Shown in pieces: positions 56,415 through 64,000 of a stretch of 64,000 nt of DNA. This DNA is from Litoditis marina (lineage: Eukaryota > Nematoda > Chromadorea > Rhabditida > Rhabditidae): positions 10,949,690 to 11,013,689 of the forward strand of contig OZ038440.1 of the NCBI GenBank assembly GCA_964036275.1, in the 5' to 3' direction. The notes below the pieces were generated by a model that had not been told where the DNA came from, did not search any database, and was given only the letters and a program-made list of their open reading frames with translations. Position numbers and translations under genes: made by a program. Each line of letters starts with the position of its first letter. The stretch's first letter is position 1.

Positions 56415-59400
56415 ATGTTTGCTGCTAACACACTACCCAATGCAGTAATGGACCGTTCCTCCGATCTGTCCACTGTGATTGAGCTGCACCAGCCACCCCT
56501 CAACGAGCTGCGAGATGTTATTCAAGACGCCCTCGAGAAAAACTTCCAGCACGCCAGCACCGTTGTGGAGATGTGTCCTGGTGAGTTCAGTGGGATTACG
56601 AGTATTCACATAATTCAAACTAGCACTGCGATTTGATGTTTTTGTACACCTTTCCAGGTAAAACTACAATTGGTTACACAAAATATACCATATAGTAACT
56701 TTGAGCACAAAAATAATCTATGAACTATCAATGAACCTCTTTCAGACACTACCAAGTCTCCGTTCAACATGACTTCCACCGGGTTCGGCAGAAACCTCAG
56801 AATAGCCGAAGTCGGCGGGCCTGGAAATCTATTTCCCGTTATTCACAAGGAGAAAGAGTTTGATCTCAAGGTAGGTGGTTTCAGCGTCCATCAACATCAC
56901 TGTATTAATTTTTATTAAGTAGGCCACTACGATCAAAGTTAACATTCAATTTATAATGCTTGTTTCTAGTAGTGAAAGTATGGAATTGTCTACGTTTTAC
57001 ACTTTTGCACATTTCATTGTGGTGTTCCAGATAGAGTAGAATAGTTACATTTTGATTCATCACTTGATCGTGACATGTGACAATGAATGTTTTTGTAAAC
57101 CGCAACAATGAATTTAATTGCAATTCAGAACATCTGCCAAACCTGTGATCTTTCGAACGGGTCCGTATTCGGTCCGGGAGCTGGACCGTGGCCAGTGGTT
57201 GGCAGCAACTGTGAAATGGTCGCCGACGCTAATCTGAAACTGGATAAGGTGAATTTTTTCAGACGATTTCATAATTATATTGTTGTTCTTACATTTATCA
57301 ATCTCTATGAGCGTAATCTTTCCACGATTTCTCGTGTCGTTTTGCGGTGTTAATCCCTTTATTTTTTTTCTGCGATTCAGACAAACAATCGAAAATTCTG
57401 CTGTGTTTGCAGATCAAGCTACAACTCTGGTAGAGAAAGTTCACACGACTATAACGGTAGATGATACTGCCGATACAACTATCGCGGTTTTCATTCTGTA
57501 CTCATTGTTAACCGATTAACAAACAGCTTTATTCAGTTCGCAACGAAAATAGCGAAAATAGATGAAAGCTCTGCGCCGGGCTACAAGATGGACGTTATCA
57601 ATTCATCGAAGTTCAGTCTGATGGCTAATCTGGCCATTTCTGAGAGTGACGAGAATGCGGATGTTGGTAGGTTGTTCTTATAAAGACATTGTTCATACCA
57701 GTGCTGTATGAGTTCCCGAACTTTTTATGACAAAGTTTTTTTTTCAAAGGAAAATGTTTTTGTCATACAATCTGACCCAACGGGTTGTAGACCTTGTTCT
57801 CTAGAAGTATTACCTTTTTAAGTCTACAGCTCTAACCTTCTAGTTGTTGAATGACAAATACACCCTCAAATGTGAATTCAGAAATCAATAGTATTTTTTA
57901 GTGCACTTCAAGTGTTCCGTCCGTACGGGTGAGACCAATCTCCCGGAAACTATTCGGAGAGCCGTTGCTGCGAAATACGGTCAACGGTTGGTTTTGCATA
58001 AAATACAGTTACCAATAACAACCTTGATTTTTTTCTCCGCATTTTTCTCAATTTGGTTATTTGAATGTGTAATTGAAGTTTTATTAAAGGGTCGGAGGTT
58101 TGCTAGGTCACAAACACATCTGTCAGCTCAAGGTCAAACCTTGTTCACTCACAGTATGTGAACGAGAACATTATTGGAAAAGTCATAAAGTACGGTATTA
58201 CGCGTATTACGGTATAAGATTTCAAGTTCCTCTCAGTTTTCACTGAAGTTTAAAAACGAATTTCAAAATGAAAGTTCAGACCGGTGTCTCTAGCCGGCGT
58301 GTTCGTTCTGCAGGAGGGACAGGGCAAATTCCACGTGATGCCAAATTTTCCGGGCTGTCCATGGAAGGAAACAAAAGAGGTACTGAAATTGTATCACTGA
58401 AAAAAAACATCACACGTGAACAAACCTGTGTTGAATCATGCAGCCTCCGAAACTGATACTTGTGTGGTATGTTCTCGTCACTGACTCTCCATATTGTTGG
58501 CTTGATACTTTTTCGTACAGGGAATAATCTTCGATAGTTTTGTGTTTCAACAAATTTAGTTGCTTTCTTCTGTGTTTACAGTACTGTGGAATAGTTAATG
58601 ACATTTGACGAGATGAGCTGTATATTCAAGCTGTATAACCAGCTCTGAATTCACTGTTTGCACGTGTTCTTGTTCTTTTTCCAAGAACACTCACCTAAAA
58701 TCAGGGTTTATGCAATCCTTATCATGTTTCAGATCGATAGCTGGTTACGTTATTTCACCATGAGTGGCCCTATCGTGTGTGCTACCGTATTTCACTCGTT
58801 CGATCCGGGTCACAAATTGCGAATGGAGCACACTCATTGCTACTCGGAGCACGGAGATGCAGGTGAGGGCTGACTATTATTGGAGAAAAACTAAGAAATG
58901 AAAATTAATGTGCTTGTAGATTTTCTCTCCTCTATGGTGAGCTTAAAATCAGACTAAAACAAAATGCAAGCAACCCACGCATGTAACGAGTCGTATAGTT
59001 TTTTCATTTTTTATTTTCCAGTTTTCAAACGAAAATGTTTCACGCTATTGTTATTCGCTATCGATGTTTTCGTCTGCATTCATGTTATTCTGACCAGCTG
59101 TTCACGCCTCTTAGACAAACAATACTATAAGGAGTACGTACCGACTGTCGACATAGAACTGCGTTAAAATTAAATAATAACACTCTATACCCACAATGAT
59201 ATCTAACTACAATATTGAAGTTGTTCTCACTCGTTAGGGTTATTGGCTTAGGCCGATCTTTCGATTTCAAAACTTCCAGAAATACGACTAAAAAGTTCGA
59301 CATTTTGAGTTTAAGAAAAACTTGTGTTCACTGATTTTATTGAAGTTTGGACCAAACCGGTTTTATTCCAATTTAACAACCCTAGTTCGAATGTTTCAGG

Positions 59401-59491
59401 CCACTACCACTATGATGTTACTCCGGAAACTGTAGTCTATGAGGGCTGGCTGGCTCCCGCGGAGAAGATATATCGCATAGATGAAATTTAA
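56415..59491 (+). CDS. C11orf54: C11orf54-type (PTD012, DUF1907) zinc-binding ester hydrolase
   Basis: Eight exons join in phase: 56415-56580, 56746-56870, 57129-57248, 57537-57666, 57902-57986, 58280-58379, 58733-58862 and 59400-59491, giving 315 residues, the length I recall for the human protein. The human enzyme binds zinc through three histidines and hydrolyses simple esters in vitro; its physiological substrate is unclear. Matching blocks: LRIAEVGGPGNLFPV, FGPGAGPWPVVG, KFHVMPNFPGCPW, and the C-terminal metal site EHTHCYSEHGDAGHYHYD, with His 275 and 277 and His 287 as likely ligands, then EGWLAPAEKIYRID. The start could instead be the ATG at 56448, shortening the N-terminus by 11 residues. 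AATAAA at 59564-59569. Confidence 0.95.
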
Positions 59492-61667
59492 CTGGAGTGA
59501 TATAAATTGGTTTAATGTAATAGTTTTCGACTAAGCTATTGATTTTTCACCAAACATTCCGAAAATAAAAAATATGCTACAGAAAATGTTTTTTCGTTTT
59601 TCTTATTGATTCTGATGTATTCCATATTCATCATTCGTGTCTTAATTCTCAGATGAATATAGAATGTAATTCATGTTTTACTGGAAAAATTCCACTGATT
59701 TTTGCGGTTTTAAAAGAAAACCAACTCGCCGCTACGCATGCCGTGCATTATTTTACGCCGTCGTGAAGCTCTCTCGAAAAGATCAGCAGGGTTGTTGAAG
59801 TCGGACTCCAAACTTAATTCGAAAAAAAAATGTTTTACGAAACTCAATAGTCTGATTTATTTCCGAACTTCGGAAACGGAAAATTTTGAACTCGTTTAAA
59901 AACGCACAGGAGCGCCGGTTTCCCTGAAATTCCCCGATTTTTTCCCTGATTCTACCTCAATCGTTCCGGGATCATTTCGCGAAATGATCAGAGCGAAAAG
60001 AAGGTGAAAACAGGGAAAAATCTCGGGAATTTCCCGGTTGTCACCTTACAATTTCTCAGTAACTTCTCAGAAATTTTTCACACGTGATTGAAAAAAACTA
60101 ATAAGATTTTTTCTTGCTAAAAGTATTTTTCGAAAATGTTATCAAAAAATATATTTTCTTGAAAAATATTTTTCTAAAAAATATTTTTCAAAATATTATT
60201 AATATATGAAGAGAATAGAAGTACATATTTCATTAGTAAAAACTTCATGAAATGAACTTCATATTATCATCCCTATCGATATTCAGACCTCGATGTTGAG
60301 CTGATAATTTCCAAAATATCAAATCACGGCACCCCTGGCCGCGCCGTATCTAGTACGGGTTACGCGATTGCCGCGGCGGAAGGTTTATTCATGCCCTTTT
60401 TCCGATGCTTTTCCCCGATGCTGAGTTACCCTGAAATTATCGAGAATTTGTAGGGTATTTTATCATATTTTTCCCGCACTTTTCCCTGATACTGAGTTTC
60501 CCTGAAATTTCCGAGAATTTGTAGAGTTTATACCCCCATTTCACCCTGAAAATACCTTGAACGTTCTCGGGGATTTCCCGGAAATTCCATTTCCCCGAAA
60601 CACCCTAGGTTTTTCCGGGTGCCCAATTTTCCGATGACCCTAGTGACCAGTGGTCATCTCTGCTCTGGCAGACTTCCAATATTCCCGACTCCGCCCCCTT
60701 CTGCCCCGCGGCTTAACATGCAGTCCTAATCGAAGCGGCCATGTGCTCTCCTATTTCCCAGCCACATTACATACCTTACCCGTTAAATTATTTACCCGGC
60801 CTCTATAATTTCGCGACACACGTCTAATTTGAACGAATCTATGGGTTGACACGGTTTTCAGATAAAATCACAATTATTTTCGACTGTCTTGTGTCTCCGT
60901 AACAAAGCTGTTCTATTTTTTATTATCAGTATGGTTATCACCATGTATTAAGTGATTATGATAAACTCAAAAGTAATGCCATATTTTAAAGATGTTGATT
61001 GTGCACCAATGAAAAAGCGCACAATTTAAGTGAAAAACAATCGTGAAAATGTTGCAAACGCGTTTCATCGTTAATGTTCTGTTTTGGTTTCGCATTCATT
61101 CTTACCTAAACATGAATTAGTTCGGCGATTTCGTGCATATTCTACTCTCCACATTTTTGAGAACGCAGTACTGTGACACATTTATAAGGATCACTATTTC
61201 AAGAACTTAAGGTGAACTTGAATTAGTGGAATACGCTGAAAACTTGACCTGACTTGTGTTGTATTCATGTTGAGCAAAGATCATCATCTGAATTCTTTTC
61301 GTTGTCTTTAATTAGATTCGCTGTCTTTCCCTCTAATTGGGAGCAATCGCGTATTTGTAACAAACGACATATTTCCAGTGACAACACCAAATTAGCTGTA
61401 AACTGAGAATATAAGTGTCAACAGCATTGGACTTTCTCGTGTTGTAGTCGTCAGAGACTGAAAAGGTAAGAATTATTCCAACTTTTCGAAAAGATTTCGC
61501 AAGACTTTTTGAATTCACAAGAGTAGATAAGTGTTGCACAACAACCGGTTGTATTATTACACTCAAACCTATCAATTTGAATCTGTTCGCTGAAATTTGT
61601 TGTTGGTTTTTATTCCTTTTGAAGGCTTGAAACTGAAAATAATTTCTATTGGTTTTAGCTTCTCACG
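59492..61667. other. Intergenic, repeat-rich
   Basis: After the polyadenylation signal come foldback and tandem repeats built on TTCCCTGAAATTTCC-like words: an inverted pair at about 59918-60037 and diverged copies at about 60380-60640 (CTGAGTTACCCTGAAATTAT, CTGAGTTTCCCTGAAATTTC). An AT-rich stretch (60100-60200) has repeated AATATTTTT words. No gene is recognised. Confidence 0.6.
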
Positions 61668-62081
61668 ATGGCGAGTGAGATGAGCCGTGTGGCGAATTTC
61701 TGCTGCGAGTGCGCAGCAACACAGAGCAGGTAAACAATTTGGTTACTTTTATTTTTTGCTTTGTATTTTAATTTGTAGTCCTGTTTTCGCGTTCCGAGAA
61801 TAAACATATCTGGACACCATTTCGAAACGATTTGACGTGATCTATGTTTAAGTTTTGTTGCAACGAGTCATCTTCTTCGGCTAACTACAACAAAGTTGTT
61901 CTCAGGACTTTCACCTTGTGGTTGCATTTTTGTTCAGCTTGACTGGAAACAAGTTATCTTGAAATGTGAATATATCATGTATTCAATTCTGATTTTCAGA
62001 TGTAGTGCCGATTCCTGTCCGTGTGTGGCGGCACGAAAAGCGTGCGATGAGCACTGTGAGAGCACGAGGTTAGAAACTTAG
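61668..62081 (+). CDS. Very small cysteine-rich protein with a CXC-like zinc-binding pattern
   Basis: Exon 61668-61729 (MASEMSRVANFCCECAATQS) and exon 62000-62081 (SADSCPCVAARKACDEHCES) join in phase through GTAAAC and TTTTCAG, giving 46 residues to a TAG at 62079-62081. A GTTAGA donor at 62069 could extend it into an unseen exon. The pattern Cys-Cys-x-Cys, then CPC, AxxxC and xxxC resembles CXC/CRC-type zinc clusters, where CPCxxAxxxC is common; the metal role is inference. An acceptor-like GGTTTTAG lies nine bases before the ATG. A free-standing 46-residue domain is unusual, so the model may be the 5' end of a longer gene or a relic of one. Confidence 0.5.
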
Positions 62082-64000
62082 TTTAGCTAAAAAAAGATCA
62101 AAATGTTACCTCATCACATTTATGGTTCGTGTTTGTGAGCCACATAGGGTTCCCATTTTCCCTCGTTGTTAAATACTTGTTATTCTCGAGAAAACTCGTT
62201 CAACTAGATTACACTGGAACTATGATTATGCTGGGCATCAATGCACTTCCAGTCTACCTGCTCTACAAATCTGCTCAGTCATGTTAATTTTCTGCAATAC
62301 GGATAGCGTGTTCTTGGGAAATTAGAGTACTCAAAAATCGAGAATACAATTAACAATTCATTCTAATCTCGCGTAACCGCTTAGGTAGAGAGTACTTTGC
62401 ATGTATAATAGTTGGTACAAGGTGTGATTTATTGAGAAAAATGTGATCACGAACGACCGAACTACTTCAAAGGCACTTCAAAGTATGTACTAACATGTAA
62501 CATCGCTTTCTGCCGCCTGAATCAGATTCAGAACTCGTTACAAAAAAAGGAAAGTGAGACTAAGAGTAAGATAAACGGTAGGATAACATGAATTTCAGTT
62601 GTTGTTCGTGTTTGTATTCGTTCAGGTAGTAACTCAATGAACTTTCAAAACTTTATAACTCTGCGTCACCAAATATTGTTTCGGGAAAACTGCCATTGTC
62701 CATGCATAAGTGCTTTTTGGAATCATGTTTTATTCCTCATTTTTTTTGGGACACTCCGTTTTGTTCTCTTCTCTGTTTCGGTTTTCTGAGCGTATATGTA
62801 TTTGTTTACTCGTATTCTGAAGATGTTTGGCGTATCCCCTATTCCCCGGGGTGAAATTGCGTCAGTCGCAGCCAAAGAGAAGACATATTTCATGTCAAGT
62901 GTTGGCAACTCGTATGTTAATCACACATTTCGCCGAGAAAGATGCAGGAAATTCGAAATCCCTTCTAGAATTTTTGATCTGAAAGTGTTTAACTCGTTAC
63001 CAACATGTGAGCTTATCTGTGAGAATGGCATTCCATCTACTCCTCTCGAACTATACTCTCAGTAAATAGTGCGTCGAAGTTGTACATTACTATACATTAC
63101 TATATACAGCACAATTTACGATCCAAACCCTATTCAATCTAACTCCAAAAACAGCAGTTCTAGTTCTAAATGTATAGTTCCAGCCAAAGTTTCCCTAGTT
63201 CCGCTCCTCCATTATGATTTTCACACTTCTCCATAACGCCGTCCATATTTAGAATACAGAAACGTGTGCAAATTGGGTGAGGGCGCATCTCGTTTCAAAT
63301 TTGTGTCCAAACTTAATTAGGAATGTTGCCTGCTAACGAACCACACATGTGAGAAACGACAAAACTCGTAGGTAGATTACAATCACACTAGGCTTGTTGA
63401 AGATGGTGGAAAATTTAATTTTGTGTGAACGTCAAATTTTTGTGGTAAATGCGTGAATGGACTAAGCAATTAAAAAGGGATTACTTCTCTGATTACTTCG
63501 AAATAAACCAGAATTTACTGTTCAATTGTAATCATTCGAACGGGCACACTTCCCTTACAGAGGTTCACCGGTCATCATTTCATATTTAGAACGGTTGAGA
63601 ACGACCATCTAATCTATTCATTTTTCGGTACATTTACCTTCAAGAACTAAAAGTTTTTTTTTCAATTTTGAACTAGTGAGAGTGCAACTTGTTACACGTT
63701 AGATAAGTAGCTTTTCTTAGCGGCTTTGCGCTAAATCAGCAGATCGATCGGTTAAAGTGTTGCCAGTGGCTGACGATATTAATAATTAGGCAATTGACAG
63801 CTGGTCTCTTGAATACAACACCGAATAATGGACGTGGCATTGTGGCCCACTGGCCGTTCCACGCGCAATCAAACCAACCTCAAATGGCAACTCAATTGCC
63901 GGGAACGGCTCTTAGACGGAATAAACGTTGCACTCTAGTAAAGAATAGAATAGTGAGGTGAAACGTGACATGGCATCAAACACGTGTACTTCACGCTTTG
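62082..64000. other. Right-hand end, no recognised gene
   Basis: AT-rich. A plus-strand open frame at 62796-63065 (89 codons, with NHTFRRERCRKFEIPSRIF) has no clear splice partner or family. Further exons of the preceding small gene could lie here but were not found. Confidence 0.5.

Noticed and set aside
62796..63065. 89-codon plus-strand open frame
   Set aside because: Possible exon or LINE fragment by composition (SRIFDLKVFNSLP), but neither a partner exon nor a clear family motif was found.

Overview
The window looks like nuclear DNA of a nematode. It is AT-rich and its genes are split into small exons with GT..AG introns ending mostly in TTTCAG. Many start codons lie just downstream of a TTTCAG-like acceptor, as expected where a spliced leader is added in trans. 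The recognisable proteins are metazoan: an aquaporin, gluconokinase, DMAC1, NAA20, RRP15 and a C11orf54-type ester hydrolase. No species can be named from the sequence. All gene models were assembled by eye from reading frame, splice sites and phase.

Layout. 1-2,360: 5' part of an aquaporin gene (minus strand), running off the left edge. About 5,250-20,540: the main feature, a tandem array of a ~369-bp unit that each time carries an 83-nt tRNA-Leu(UAA) gene. I count 36 tRNA copies plus two units at the right end that have lost the tRNA. A ~1.4-kb insertion with a foldback element splits the array into 14 and 22 copies. The array has two levels of higher-order structure: a 764-bp dimer (about 6.1-9.2 kb) and a 7-unit, ~2.58-kb block repeat.

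20.5-25.5 kb: transposon debris, a two-exon gene for a small single-pass membrane protein (plus), and the 3' end of a decayed LINE (minus). 25.6-34.6 kb: a dense minus-strand cluster, in transcription order a 76-aa membrane protein, NAA20, a ~97-aa membrane protein, an unresolved small gene, DMAC1 and gluconokinase. Orientation, spacing and acceptors just before starts suggest a trans-spliced operon, partly mitochondrial in theme. NAA20 ends in UGA followed by CUA, the leaky stop context known from animals, and its frame then stays open for 66 codons ending in a predicted membrane helix. This is the most interesting single-gene observation. NAA20 introns also hold large foldback elements, one carrying two divergent tRNA-like modules.

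35.8-39.0 kb: RRP15 (plus). 39.4-49.0 kb: two tandem paralogs encoding secreted cysteine-rich proteins (minus) with matching intron phases, the second swollen by repeats. 52.2-55.4 kb: another secreted cysteine-rich protein (plus). 56.4-59.5 kb: C11orf54-type hydrolase (plus). 61.7-62.1 kb: a very small Cys-rich gene (plus). The remaining DNA is intergenic and rich in short foldback elements (MITE-like).
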